Shown piece by piece: positions 34,000 through 44,771 of a stretch of 64,000 nucleotides of DNA. The position numbers were made by a program, and so were the translations under genes. Within the stretch, counting starts at the first letter, position 1, and each line of letters starts with the position of its first letter. This DNA is from Piliocolobus tephrosceles (lineage: Eukaryota; Chordata; Mammalia; Primates; Cercopithecidae): positions 23,711,802 to 23,775,801 of the forward strand of contig NC_045452.1 of the NCBI RefSeq assembly GCF_002776525.5, in the 5' to 3' direction. Under the pieces are notes generated by a model. It did no database searches and was not told the DNA's origin. It was given only the letters and a program-made list of their open reading frames with translations.

Positions 34000-34934
34000 G
34001 TACAGACTTTTGAAATCTCCTGATCCTTGGAACCTTTCTCATTTCCCCTAAGAAAGTAGCTGGGAGGTCACAGTTATGAGGCCAGGCTGCTTGTTCAGGG
34101 GCCTAGCGTGGAGAGAAACAGGAATTCTGTGAAATTAACCAGGTCCTGGAGAATAAAGAGAGAGAAAACTGACTCTGGGGGGAAACAGTCCCTCAGGTTT
34201 AACTGGTCCTTGCTGATAGGCCCAGTCAGAGAGTAATGAGTGCCAGATCCAGAACAAGAATGCAGAGTAGCTGTTGTGGGAGCGTTGGGAGCTGCTGAAG
34301 GCACCTCATTGCTTCACTCTGCCTTTAATGGGCCTGGCAAGACCACTTTGTGAGGCTGATCAATTCGTTTAGGATGAGGCTGCCTCTGGGTCCTCTTTTC
34401 AGAAATGATTACAATTTGCAGTCTAACAGATAACATTTTACCTATGGGCCTTTAATCGTCAAAGAAAGCCCCTGGCAATGGTAGTTTAATGGAATTACTT
34501 AAGAGAGGCTCTGAGCCTAATGACCTTCCTGGGAACCTGTAGAGACCACTGGGTTCTGTACTGTATTTTGACTTTGGCAGTTTCTGACTCTGTAAGCACA
34601 AAGTTCCCTTCTAGTGTTTGTTTTTGACTAAGCTGTTTATTGTATCACATACTTAATTTTACTAAGGATGCTCTGTTTTTGAAATATTCTTATAAATGTG
34701 ATTCTGTTTGGCAACAACAGGCTGTTTGACATATAAATTGAATTAGCTTCTGAGTCATCAGAAGAAAAATGGTTTTAAAATATTGAAAAGAAATGACATG
34801 CTATATACACATTGGGGCGCAGGGGAGATCTGGCTCCAGCCCTCCTGCTATAAAATGGAGAGTGGGGTGGGTATAGACAATGGTACTGTTTTAGAACAGG
34901 TAAAATATCCTTTAGATAGATTCACACTAAATAT
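34000..34934 (+). other. SREBF2: Intron 7, 5' part: read-through stop and AATAAA
   Basis: Read-through from exon 7 adds VQTFEIS and stops at TGA 34021-34023. Unique sequence follows, with an AATAAA hexamer at 34152-34157. No repeat of a family I can name is seen here. The donor GTACAG and the pyrimidine-poor acceptor at 35488-35497 are both weak. Confidence 0.7.
34152..34157 (+). promoter_or_regulatory. Candidate intronic polyadenylation hexamer AATAAA
   Basis: AATAAA lies 129 nt after the intron 7 read-through stop, and a second copy is at 34973-34978. Either could end a short SREBF2 transcript encoding only the soluble N-terminal half. The hexamer is common by chance, so use is unproven. 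Confidence 0.3.
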
Positions 34935-35235
34935 GGTCTTTGATCAACTTTATTGAGGTATAATTTAAATGCAATAAAATATACCTACTTTAAATGTACA
35001 GTACCAAGAGTTTTAATATAATGTACAGTGCTATGTAACTGTCACTATAATCAAGATATAGAACATTTCCATCACCCCAAAAAGCTCTTTTGTATACCTT
35101 TGCAGGTAGTTTCCCACACCCCTCTCCAGCCTCAGACAATAACTGATTCATCGGTTTCCTGTTCCTTTAGATTCGTTTTGCCTGTTCTGGAATTATACAG
35201 AAACAGAATCATACAGTGTGTTCTCTTTTGTGGTA
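34935..35235 (-). mobile_element. Old L1 fragment (antisense) in intron 7
   Basis: CAACTTTATTGAGGTATAATTTAAATG, CACTATAATCAAGATATAG and CAGAATCATACAGTGTGTTCTC match the antisense of old L1M 3' sequence. Confidence 0.88.
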
Positions 35236-35497
35236 GAGCTCTATTTTAAAAGAAAATCTCTTCTACCTTTGTTCTTTGGCACATGTACTTTTCTCAGTTA
35301 GCAAGCAGGTGAATGTGCCAGTGTTTGAGCAGCAGTTAGTGAATTATAGGCCTTTCAGTTCCCATCTGGCCTTAGTCCTGAGTTAATAGACTTGAATTTA
35401 AACCTCATAACCATTTTGCAATATATATATATGTATTTATAAAGTGCTGTAAAAACCTATGCCGTATTTATTCCAACCTCGAGGCCTTATTTTGAAG

Positions 35498-35690
35498 GTC
35501 AAAGATGAGCCCGACTCTCCTCCTGTGGCACTGGGCATGGTAGACCGCTCACGGATTCTTCTGTGTGTCCTCACCTTCCTGTGTCTCTCCTTTAACCCCC
35601 TGACTTCCCTGCTGCAGTGGGGAGGGGCTCACGACTCTGACCAGCACCCACACTCAGGCTCTGGCCGCAGTGTCCTGTCATTTGAGTCAG
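35498..35690 (+). CDS. SREBF2: SREBF2 exon 8: SUMO/caspase motif, first membrane helix, Site-1 protease site
   Basis: Acceptor TTATTTTGAAG has a poor pyrimidine tract; donor TCAG|GTAGGT. Residues 460-523. VKDE (Lys461) is a SUMO consensus and overlaps DEPD|S, the caspase-3 site (Asp465; human Asp468). DRSR then borders the first membrane helix (about 479-498), with Leu481-Cys482 corresponding to the Site-2 protease cut. The lumenal loop includes GRSVL|S (Leu519, human Leu522), the Site-1 protease cleavage motif. The exon therefore carries every element needed for regulated release of the transcription factor. Confidence 0.98.
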
Positions 35691-36211
35691 GTAGGTGGCG
35701 GCCCCTTGCACCACCTGGGCATGGCTGGACCACTATGGCAGGAGAAGGACCCTGTGTACAAACTTCTTGGCTTGGCTACCAGGTCCCAAAGGGGTTTTAT
35801 AGTGGGCCCCCACCTCCTTGCTTCTGATAGGGACTGGCATAAGTTCCGTTTTGGAAGTAACAAGGCAAGCCCACGTTCAGTCAGAATGAGCAAAACAAAT
35901 CAGGGACCCACACTACTCTAAATACCCTGGTGTGGAGGGGTGGTACCTATTCGAAGGAGGATATGGTGTTTTTTACCTGAGGTTGCAAAACCAATGCCTT
36001 AACCCTTTCAAGCTAACAGATTTTTGTAGCACTCAGCTCCATAATGACAAGGGCTACAGTCATTAGCCCCGTTTAGATTATAGAATTATTCACCGTTTCT
36101 TCTGAAAATGCGGTAGAAGACTCTTTCCTGTGATAGTGCTGGGGTCTGTCAGGTGCCTGGCTGCTCCGCAAGGCCTTTCCTGGCAGGCTCTGCTGAGACA
36201 CTCCTTCTTAG
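35691..36211. other. Intron 8 (521 nt), repeat-free
   Basis: Short unique intron between the two membrane-helix exons; nothing else recognised. Confidence 0.7.
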
Positions 36212-36393
36212 GTTCTGGGGGCTGGTTTGACTGGATGATGCCTACTCTTCTCTTATGGCTGGTAAATGGTGTGATTGTCCTGAGCGTCTTTGTGAAGCTG
36301 CTGGTCCATGGGGAGCCAGTGATCCGGCCACACTCCCGCTCCTCGGTCACCTTCTGGAGGCACCGGAAACAGGCAGACCTGGATCTCGCCAGA
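36212..36393 (+). CDS. SREBF2: SREBF2 exon 9: second membrane helix
   Basis: Acceptor CTCCTTCTTAG, donor AGA|GTGAGT; completes Gly524 and encodes residues 525-584. The second transmembrane helix spans about 532-551 (MMPTLLLWLVNGVIVLSVFV). It is followed by a basic cytosolic stretch (HSRSSVTFWRHRKQADLDLAR) that begins the C-terminal regulatory domain. The hairpin topology places both the N-terminal transcription factor and the C-terminal SCAP-binding domain in the cytosol. Confidence 0.98.
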
Positions 36394-37302
36394 GTGAGTT
36401 CTGTGTCCGCCCTTCCCCATCCTCCCCTAGACTTGACCAATAATTCAGCAACTCATGTCGAAGAAAGTCCTATGATAGATGCTTGTGGTAACTGAAAGGA
36501 AAAAGGGACCCTGCTGCCGAACAGTCACAGGGCAGTGGAGAGGGTGCCTCTGCATAGATAATCAATTCCAGGGGCATGAGATGATCTATGTCTCTGGTAT
36601 GCCAGAGGAATAATAAAGTTGGGTTCTGAGGGAGGGGTTCCCGGCTTGAGTGGGGCTGCCAAGAGCAGGAAGGAAGGGCAGAGGTGGCAGAAGGACCCAC
36701 CCAAAGGCATGAATAGACAGGCTATTTGGTGACTGGCAGGTTCCAGGGTGTGTTGAGTGTAGGGTGTGTCACAGAGAGTTGAAGGCAAAGGCTGGTAGTG
36801 TGTCTAGGCCCAAAATGGAGAGGGCTTTCACTGGGAACTGATTTGGGGCTTTATTCCCAGTTCTCTATAGAACCAGGGAAGGTTTTTGAGCAGGAAAACT
36901 AGCTGAAAGTTTTCATTCGAAATCAACAGGGAGTTTATGGAAAAAATTCTGGGGCAACTCACAGCATTGAGGAAGAGTTAAACATCCGCATTTCAAGAGG
37001 AACAAGAACCAGAACACTCCTCAGCAGCAGTGAGCCATGGGCATGCCCTCCCCACCTCTGCAAGCTGCAGAGCCGTTAGTGAGAATCTGATTGGCCATCC
37101 TGGCTCTGTCAGCCTTGCTGGGGCTATGGGTCTCAGAATATAGATGTGATTTTAAGAGGCCTGTTCCCTGAGCATAACATCCCAAGATGTATATCCTAGA
37201 GGCAGGTTCAGGTGTGTGTTTTATAAGCATCATTCTGGTGGCAGTGAAGGGTAGGTAGAAGGGAGATGTGAAATGCATGGAACATGGAAACAAGTTAGGG
37301 TG
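36394..37302. other. Intron 9 unique sequence
   Basis: No exon. Parts near 36840-36960 may be very old repeat, family not named. Confidence 0.45.
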
Positions 37303-37432
37303 CTCTTTTTTAAGTAGAGACAAGGTCTCACTATGTTGTCTGGCTGGTCCCAAACTCCTAGGCTCAAGTGATCCTCTCACCTTGACCTCCCAAAATGTTG
37401 GGATTATAGGCATGAGCCACCACGCCTGGCTG
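37303..37432 (-). mobile_element. Alu monomer fragment
   Basis: TAGAGACAAGGTCTCACTATG to CACCACGCCTGGC; one arm only. Confidence 0.85.
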
Positions 37433-38187
37433 AGTCAGGGGGCTCTATGAAAGAGGCTGAGTAAGAGATGATGGCAAGGACCTGGAATTAAAAGGAAAGG
37501 TTTCAACTGAATAAATATTTGAAATGTAGTATTTGGAAGGGAAGTGATAGTGACATTGACTCAAGGATAAGAGAAGCTCCAAAATGGAGTGGACTCCATC
37601 TAGGCCATGTTGCCTGGAAAAGCTGGAAGAGGCCTCTGTAGAGTGAGCAGTGATTGGGAGGCAGGCCATGGGGACGGAGGAGGGGCGGGGCCAGAGTGTT
37701 TGGGAAGCTTGTCTGTCAGGAGAGGGTTCTTAGGGAGAATTGGACTGGGGAGTCAGGAAGGGTGAGAGCCAAAGATTGGGGCTTGGGAATAGCGTACCTT
37801 TAAGGGAAAGGCAGGGGAGGAGCCAGGGAACACCTGCCTCCTTTGGAATCTTCAAGTTGCAGGTACTTCTGACTGAAAAGATAGAGCCACCTTAGAGACT
37901 GTTGCTCTGAGGACATCTTTTCTTTTCCCTTGTCCAGTCCTGTAATGATGTGGGAAACAAAGCACAGGTAGTGTATCAGCTGCCCAATAGAGGAAAATAG
38001 GAGAATTTAATTTCCCAAGACTGTATAGCCTGTCTTAGCCTGTCTTATAGTCTCCAGCAGTGACAGAGAGAAAGCGAGCGTTCTTCAGTACAGTGCCTAG
38101 ACTCTCCATTAGACACTCTCAGGTTGACAAAGATTAGTTCATCTGAATCCTAGAGTAAGGTAGTTTAGCTGTGAGTTTGCCTGAAAC
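37433..38187. other. Intron 9 unique sequence
   Basis: Purine-rich; nothing recognised. Confidence 0.5.
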
Positions 38188-38506
38188 CATGGTTCTCAAA
38201 TTTCAGCAGGCATGAAGCTGGCTACTGTGGCTCACACCTGTAAATTCTAGCTACTCGGGAGGCTGAGGTGTGGGTATTGCTTGAGCCCAGGAGTTTAAGA
38301 CCAGCCCGGGCAACACAGCAAAACCCCCATCTCTAAAAATGAAAAGAAAAACACTTTAGCAGACTTGGCATGAGAATCACCTAGAGGGTTGCAACACCTG
38401 AGGTTCTGATTCAGTAGCCCTGGGGTAAGGTCCAAGTGCTCGCATTTCTAACAAGCTCCTAAGAACTGATGCTGTTGGCCTCCGGGGGCCGCACTTTGAG
38501 ACCCTG
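38188..38506 (+). mobile_element. MER5A-type hAT element split by an Alu fragment
   Basis: CATGGTTCTCAAATTTCAGC, GAGAATCACCTAGAGGGTTG, TTCTGATTCAGTAGCCCTGG and CACTTTGAGACCCTG match MER5A, a short non-autonomous hAT-Charlie element. Confidence 0.85.
38216..38350 (+). mobile_element. Alu monomer inside MER5A
   Basis: GCTGGCTACTGTGGCTCACACC to AAAAATGAAAAGAAAAAC; a single diverged monomer. Confidence 0.82.
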
Positions 38507-38570
38507 AAAGCCTAAAGTTCATCTAAATCTGTGTCACCCGTCTTATGTCTAAAAGATACTGCTGGCCTGG

Positions 38571-38712
38571 CGCGGTGGCTCACACCCGTAATCCCAACAC
38601 TTTGGAAGGCTAAGGCAGGTAGATCACTTGAGGTCAGGAGTCCGAGACCAGCCTGACCAACATGGTGAAACCCCGTCTCTACTAAAATACAAGAAAAAAA
38701 AAAAAAAAAAAA
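38571..38712 (+). mobile_element. Alu left monomer
   Basis: GGCCTGGCGCGGTGGCTCAC ending in CTAAAATACAAG and A-tail; free left monomer. Confidence 0.88.
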
Positions 38713-38754
38713 GTGCTACTCTGAGGGAACTCTGACCAGCATTTGCTCAAAGAA

Positions 38755-38965
38755 AGAACACAGTACAATCTCAATCGAGTAAAAAGTCTGGAAGGAAATA
38801 CCTCAGAATGTCAGCAGGGCTTCTTCCTGAGGAATGAGATTATAGGTGGTTTTATTTTACTTTCTTGTAGCTTTCTGAAGTTTCCCTTGTTTTTATGAGT
38901 ATGCACTAATTCCTCTGATAATGGGGGGTGAGGGGAGTAGAAGTCTATATCAAAACAAAAAGCCA
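38755..38965 (+). mobile_element. Old L1 3' end fragment
   Basis: AAAAAGTCTGGAAGGAAATAC, CTGAGGAATGAGATTATAGGTG and TTTTATTTTACTTTCTTGTAGC match an old L1 3' end just upstream of exon 10. Confidence 0.75.
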
Positions 38966-39007
38966 GAGCAAGGCCAGTGACCGTTAACACCTCCTGATAC
39001 TTTGTAG

Positions 39008-39284
39008 GGAGATTTTGCAGCTGCTGCCGCCAACCTACAAACCTGCCTGGCAGTTTTGGGCCGGGCACTGCCCACCTCCCGCCTGGACCTGGCCTGCAGC
39101 CTCTCCTGGAACGTGATCCGCTACAGCCTGCAGAAGCTACGCCTGGTGCGCTGGCTGCTCAAGAAAGTCTTCCAGTGCCGGCGGGCCACGCCAGCCACTG
39201 AGGCAGGCTTTGAAGACGAAGCTAAGACCAGCGCCCGGGATGCAGCTCTGGCCTATCACCGGCTGCACCAGCTACACATCACAG
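39008..39284 (+). CDS. SREBF2: SREBF2 exon 10: start of C-terminal regulatory domain
   Basis: Acceptor ACTTTGTAG, donor ACAG|GTGACG; residues 585-676. It begins GDFAAAAANLQ and is largely alpha-helical, repeat-like sequence (RLDLACSLSWNVIRYSLQKL, AALAYHRLHQLH). This domain binds the WD repeats of SCAP and keeps the precursor under sterol control. Codon 592 (39029-39031) is GCC, Ala, where the usual human allele has Gly595. Confidence 0.98.
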
Positions 39285-40085
39285 GTGACGGGGCGGCTGC
39301 TGCTGCCTGGCTTGCTGCAAGGCATATCATGCTACCTCTCCTCCTTAGCTTGATTTGCCAGTTCTGCACCCTAGCTGAAGTCCTTTTAACGCTGCTCTTT
39401 TACAGTGGCTAGACCAAGCTTCTACCTGTTTCCACAGCTGTAAGGATGGCTCTTTGCTTTAGCTCATCAGTTCTCAGATGCACGTGTTTTCACAGTAACA
39501 TCACTATACTCAGGATGTGTCCTATAAACAGTGGCATATTGTAGATAAGTGGTAGTGTTTTTCTTTAGTGATACTTAAATTAATGGTGGGATTAAAAATT
39601 GCTGACATCTTAGAGTCAATGAAATATGATCATTTATTTCATTCATTAAGCTCCTGCTGTAATAGAAAGGCAGAGAGAGGTCAGCAAATGAATGACAGTT
39701 CAGTGTGAGTATGTTAGACTTTAGCAGAAGGAACATGTTTTCGTTGGGAGGGAGTGGGTCCCCTTTTGGAGGGTTTCAAGAAAGGCTTTCCAGGGAAGTA
39801 AGAGTCTTGGCTTTGCATGGAAGAATGCATAGAGGTCACCAGCTCTGCAGGATATGAGCCTTCTGGGCAGAGGGATGTTCCCAAGGAGGAGCCCCACCTG
39901 GGGTGGCTCTTGGGAATAAGTCTTCAGTGGTCCTAGAGGGAGCCAGGGCACAAGGGCAGTGCTCGGACCATGAAGGATTTGGATGCCAGGCTGGGGATCT
40001 TGTAGTGTATCAGTAGGATTCAGTGAAGAGCGTTAGGAAAATAGTGATATGATCAGGTTTGTGCTTCTCAAGTTTAGAAGAGTCA
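39285..40085. other. Intron 10 unique sequence
   Basis: 39940-40085 may be very old repeat (GATATGATCAGGTTTG); no exon. Confidence 0.45.
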
Positions 40086-40380
40086 GGCTGGGCATGGTAG
40101 CTGGCTCATGCCAGTAGTCCCAGCACTTTGGGAGGCCAAGGCAGGTGGATCACCTGAGGTCAGGAGTTCGAGACCAGCCTGGCCAACATGGCAAAACCCC
40201 ATCTCTAGTAAAAATACAAAAATTAATCCAAGTGTGGTGGCACGTGCCTATAATCCCAGTTACTTGGGAGACTAAGGCAAGAGAACCACTTGAACCCAAG
40301 AGATGGAGGTTGTAGTGAGCCAAGATGGTACCACTGCATTCTAGCCTGGGCAGCAAGAGCAAAATTCCATCTCAAAAAGA
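40086..40380 (+). mobile_element. AluS-like element
   Basis: GGCTGGGCATGGTAGCTGGCTCATGCC to CCATCTCAAAAAG. Confidence 0.93.
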
Positions 40381-40395
40381 AAGAAAAGGATAAAG

Positions 40396-40655
40396 ACTGG
40401 CACAGCAGTTCACGTCTGTAATCCCAGAACTTTGGGAGGTCAAGAAAGGAAGGTTGCTTGAGCCCAGGAGTTTCCCACCAGCCTGGAAAATACAGGGAGA
40501 CTGCATCTCTACAAAAAAATTCAAAAATTAGCTGGTCTGTGTGGTGTGCACCTGTGGTTCCAGCTACTTGAGAGGCCAAGGTGGGAGGATCACTTGAGCT
40601 TGGGAGGTAGGTTGAGGCTGCAGTGAGCTGTGATCATGCCACTGCACATGCACAC
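40396..40655 (+). mobile_element. AluJ-like element, 3' truncated
   Basis: GACTGGCACAGCAGTTCACGTC to GATCATGCCACTGCAC; the right-monomer end and A-tail are lost. Confidence 0.88.
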
Positions 40656-41728
40656 AGAGATGAACAGATAGAGGACAGGGAGTCAGGGGCAGAGGCTGCC
40701 TAAGAGCAGCAGTTGGAGAGGTCTGAGGAGACACTGAGAGGCTGAGTGTTGGAGGAGCAAGGGCAGAGTTGAGGAAGGGAGATCGTTCTGGGACACGCAG
40801 TAAGATGAGAGCCAGGAATAACAGTAGGATGTGGTAACTGGAAGGTGTTAGATGCCCTGGTAGCAGCAAGGAGCTTCAGCCAAAAGTGGAACAGAGCCAG
40901 GCCAGTAATGGAGGAGTGACCAGGAGATGAGACAGTGGGGTCAGTGTGCACCTTTAATATGTGGGCTCATGGTAGAATTTTAGCAGAAGGTCCCTATCTG
41001 CAAATTTGCTCCGCTGTTATCTTGTCTGTTCCTCAGTGTGCCCTTGGGACAGAATAAGCCCATACTCAGGTCTCTGATCAGGCTGTGTCCTTGTTGCTGC
41101 CAAGTTCTGGAGAATTCCAACTGAGAAGCTTTACATCACTCATTCCCTCCATACTCACTGGCATTCCCTGTGTGAGACACTGAGAGGACAGAGGTAACTA
41201 CAGTATGGTTGCCACACTGCCCTCTCCCCTCCCTCCCTGTGACAGTAAAAGCCCAGTGTCTCCTGTAGGAGGAACACCTGAGGCCAGTACAGAATGGAGT
41301 GTGGAGGCTGAGATCTCCCTATGCTGATAAAGAGACAGGGGGGCAAGGCAGCCCAGGAGAGGGAACACAGGGCTGGATGAGCATGGGAAGCCTGGCTTTG
41401 CCACTGTCTACACCTTGACATGGGCACTTCCTGTGGCCACCCCTGAGGCAAGGAGACTGCTTGCCCTTGTAGCAGGGACCAAAGCTAGCAACAGTATGAA
41501 AGCCTCAGGAGAGCTGTGATGGGCCCTTGTGCCTGTGCAAGGATACTTTGTGCCCTGATTAGGGGATCAGTCCCCGATGGGCCACTGTGCACCTCTCATT
41601 GGGGAGGGTGTGGTCAGCCTTCCTGGCCTCCCACCCACTAACCCAACATGCGTTCAGCTGTCCTTGCTCAGTTTATGTCACTTCCCCCTCAAATGGGTGT
41701 GTGCTTGTGTATTATGAATGCGGGTTCT
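40656..41728. other. Intron 10 unique sequence
   Basis: About 1.1 kb, no repeat or exon recognised. Confidence 0.5.
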
Positions 41729-42019
41729 TTTTTTTTGGCTTTTTTGGGGGACAGTGTTGCCCAGGCTGGAGTGCAGTGGTGTGATCTCAGCTCACTGCAG
41801 CCTCCGCGTCCCAGGCTCAAGCAATTCTGCCTCAGCCTTCTGAGTAGCTGCAATTACAGGTGTGCGCCACCAGTCCAGCTAATTTTTTCTATTTTTAGTA
41901 GAGATGTGGTTTCACTGTGTTTGCCAGGCTGGTCTCGAATTCCTGGCCTCAAGTGATCCGCTGGCCTTGGTCTCCCAAAGTGCTGGGATTATAGGTGTGA
42001 GCCACTGGCACCCAGCCAC
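41729..42019 (-). mobile_element. AluJ/S-like element
   Basis: TTTTTTTTGGCTTTTTTGGGGGACAGTGTTGCCC; ends GGCACCCAGCC; 395 nt upstream of exon 11. Confidence 0.92.
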
Positions 42020-42414
42020 ATTGTGAAGGTTTTTTAATGAAAATAAAGTCAAATCAGTTTGTCTAAAAAAAATTTCATTACCTCTCTTGAATGTTTGGAA
42101 ACACAGAGTGGGGCTGTGCTGCTGACACTGTTTTGGGAAATGCTGCCCTGTGCGCCCCTGAGTGCTGTACAACAACCTGCGATCGTGGCGGCTCTGGGTG
42201 CAATAGAACCGGGTGCCATGTTCCCAGCTATCCTGCGAGGTAGCCAGAACATCACAGAGCCTGGCATCCCATCCTATGATCCGGCCTATCTGATCACAAA
42301 GTTCACCTTGTTTCTCCCCTGGTTCCTCTCTTACTTTGATTGTGCTGGAGAGAGCAGGAAAAAGTTTGGTTTTGGGGTTCCATCAATGATAATGTCTGTT
42401 TCTGCCCACCCTAG

Positions 42415-42584
42415 GGAAGCTTCCTGCAGGATCTGCCTGTTCTGATGTGCACATGGCATTGTGTGCCGTAAACCTGGCTGAATGTGCAGAGGAGAAAATC
42501 CCACCGAACACACTGGTTGAGATCCATCTGACTGCTGCCATGGGGCTCAAGACCCGGTGTGGAGGCAAGCTGGGCTTCCTGGCC
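42415..42584 (+). CDS. SREBF2: SREBF2 exon 11: regulatory domain
   Basis: Acceptor TGCCCACCCTAG, donor GCC|GTGAGT; completes Gly677 and encodes residues 678-733 (KLPAGSACSD to GGKLGFLA). It is helical and cysteine-containing (CAVNLAECAEE) and part of the SCAP-binding C-terminal domain. No catalytic motif is expected. It is followed by the longest internal intron of the window (9.9 kb). Confidence 0.97.
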
Positions 42585-43984
42585 GTGAGTACCCTTCAGT
42601 TCCCTTCTGTAAACCTCCCCTGAGCACTTACCTAACCAGGAGTTAAGATGCAAAAGCAGTTATGAGCCCCCTTCCCGCTCAGGTGCTGCCCACGTAGAGG
42701 GGTAGGCATTCATTCAGTTGCTCATTTCACCAGGACTTCCAGCAACCGATAAAACAGACCAAAATTCCTCCCCTTGTGGCCTTAATACCATAAGCCTTGT
42801 AAGCAGGACATTTTGGTCTCCTGAGGTAATATGAAGTAATAAGAAGATTGGTTCACTGATAGCAGAGCTACTATATTTGGGGGTTAATATGCAACTTTTC
42901 TGCTCTTCCAGTGGTCATAAAAATTCTTAGAACCCCCTGGTTATGTCTCCTGGTTCTTTTATTTACTCAAAAGGTATTTATTGGGCATCTTGTGTCCATC
43001 ACAGCACTGTGAGTCCAGATATAAAAGCCAGTGCCTTTGCCAAGCTACAGAGTTACAGAAAAGAAATGGAAAGAATAAAAGTAAAAGAAAACCTGTGCCC
43101 GTCCACAAGGAGCTCAGGTCAGACCCAGGGCAGGGATTGTGGTTATCAAGCACCTCCCATATGTGTGGCTAGGAGCCAGCCTTGGGAACTCTCAAATGGG
43201 TAATTCCCAGTCCTTGTTATTAGCTAGTTCACAACATGCTGACCTCAGGCTTTCTCTTACTCTAGCAGAAACAGGTATGTTTTACTCTGTGTCCCACTGT
43301 GGGTAGACTGCTGAATTCATCAGGTATGTTCAGGCATTACCACATCTCTTATTTGTTTCCGTATCTCAGTAACAGCAGAGATGAGCTGAGAATGAATCAG
43401 AGCGTTCCCTGTAGTGACACTGATATGTTTCCTGAGGAACATCACAATAGTCTATGGGACAAAGGGCGCAGGGAAGCCCAGTGTACTTTTTATGTCTTAC
43501 CTCTGTTTCTGGTGACCACAGATAAGAGATTCATCCCTTGATTCACTCATTCAGCAAACATGACTGAGCACCCTCTCTAAGCAGGACATTTGCCTCGTCC
43601 TCAGGGAGCATACATTTTGGCAAGGAACCTAGACAGCAGCCCTTCTTGAGCTTGACGTTGATCTTCTCATGAGGAGGACTGGGCTCCAGGTGGGGAAAGA
43701 ACACCATTCTCACTTGTGGGCTAGACGACCTGGGAGTCCACAGACACTGAAGACACATCACTTTTCCTATTCATTTCAACCTTCCCTTAACAGTTCTTCC
43801 TGGGACCAGGTCTTCAGGACAGTGAGCTAGGGTGAGCTCCTGAGCTGGTCTTGGGGGAAGTCAGGGTGGGCTTTCTGGGAAAGGTGAATCTAGGCTGAGA
43901 GCAGGAGGCATTGATGAGGTCTCTCTTCTTTTCGGTTTATTGAAGTGCTCTGGGCTGATGTCATTACATTTGTAACTTCCATGC
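42585..43984. other. Intron 11, Alu-free start
   Basis: Mostly unique. 42960-43020 (TTTACTCAAAAGGTATTTATTGG) and 43540-43640 (CACTCATTCAGCAAACATGAC) look like L2/MIR remnants. No exon. Confidence 0.45.
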
Positions 43985-44275
43985 CCTCCAAAAATGTTTT
44001 GAAGACATTGATTTTATCAAAATACAACATACGTGCAGAAAAATGCACACATTTTAACTTACGGCTTGAAGTGAAGTCACCCATGCAACACACACCCAAT
44101 TAAGAAACAGAACATTCCCAGTACTCACAGAAGCCTTCTTAAGGCCCTCCCTGCTCTTCCTGCCCCCAACCAAGGTAACCACTTTTCTGAATTCTGTCAC
44201 TGGAGTTTAATCTGCCTATTGTTTGTCATTTCAGTAAACTTATCAAAGCACATGCTTAGAAGTCTGGCTGCGAAG

Positions 44276-44558
44276 GCCGGGCATGGTGGCTCACACCTGT
44301 AATCCTAGCTCTTTGGGAGCCCGAGGCGAGCAGATCACCTGAGGTCAGGAGTTCTAGACCAGCCTGGTCAATATGATGAAACCCTGTCTCTACTAAAAAT
44401 ACAAAAATTAGACGGGCATGGTGGCGCATGCCTGTAATCCCAGCTACTCGGGAGGCTGAGGCAGGAGAATCGCGTGAACCTTGGAGGTGGAGGTTGTGTT
44501 GAGTGGAGATCGCGCCATTGCACTCCAGCCTGGGCAGCAGAGTGAGACTCCATCTCAA
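44276..44558 (+). mobile_element. AluS-like element
   Basis: GGCCGGGCATGGTGGCTCACACC to ACTCCATCTCAAAA; tail becomes (CATA)n. Confidence 0.94.
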
Positions 44559-44597
44559 AATACATACATACATACATACATACATACAAACAAACAA
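44559..44597. repeat. (CATA)n microsatellite
   Basis: About seven CATA units, then CAAACAAACA, joining two Alu parts. Confidence 0.9.
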
Positions 44598-44771
44598 AAA
44601 TTAGCCAGACATGGTGGTGCACACCTATAATCCCAGCTACTTGGGAGGCTGAGGCAGGACAGTCGCCTGAACCTGGGAAGCAGAGGTTGTAGTGAGCCAA
44701 GATTGCACCACTGCACTCTAGCCTGGGTGACAGAGTGAGTGAGACTCCGTCTCAAGAAGAAAAAAAAAAAG
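44588..44771 (+). mobile_element. Alu right monomer
   Basis: AAAATTAGCCAGACATGGTGG to CTCCGTCTCAAGAAG; an older right arm following a full Alu. Confidence 0.9.

Noticed and set aside
33613..34023. A 136-residue separate bHLH protein
   Set aside because: It is exon 6 plus retained introns 6 and 7 of SREBF2; reported as possible isoforms, not as a gene.
34152..34978. Confident poly(A) sites in intron 7
   Set aside because: AATAAA occurs by chance in AT-rich introns; kept only as low-confidence candidates.
36840..36960. Old repeat of a named family in introns 9 and 10 (also 39940-40080)
   Set aside because: The text resembles common old LINE-type sequence, but I cannot assign a family from sight alone.
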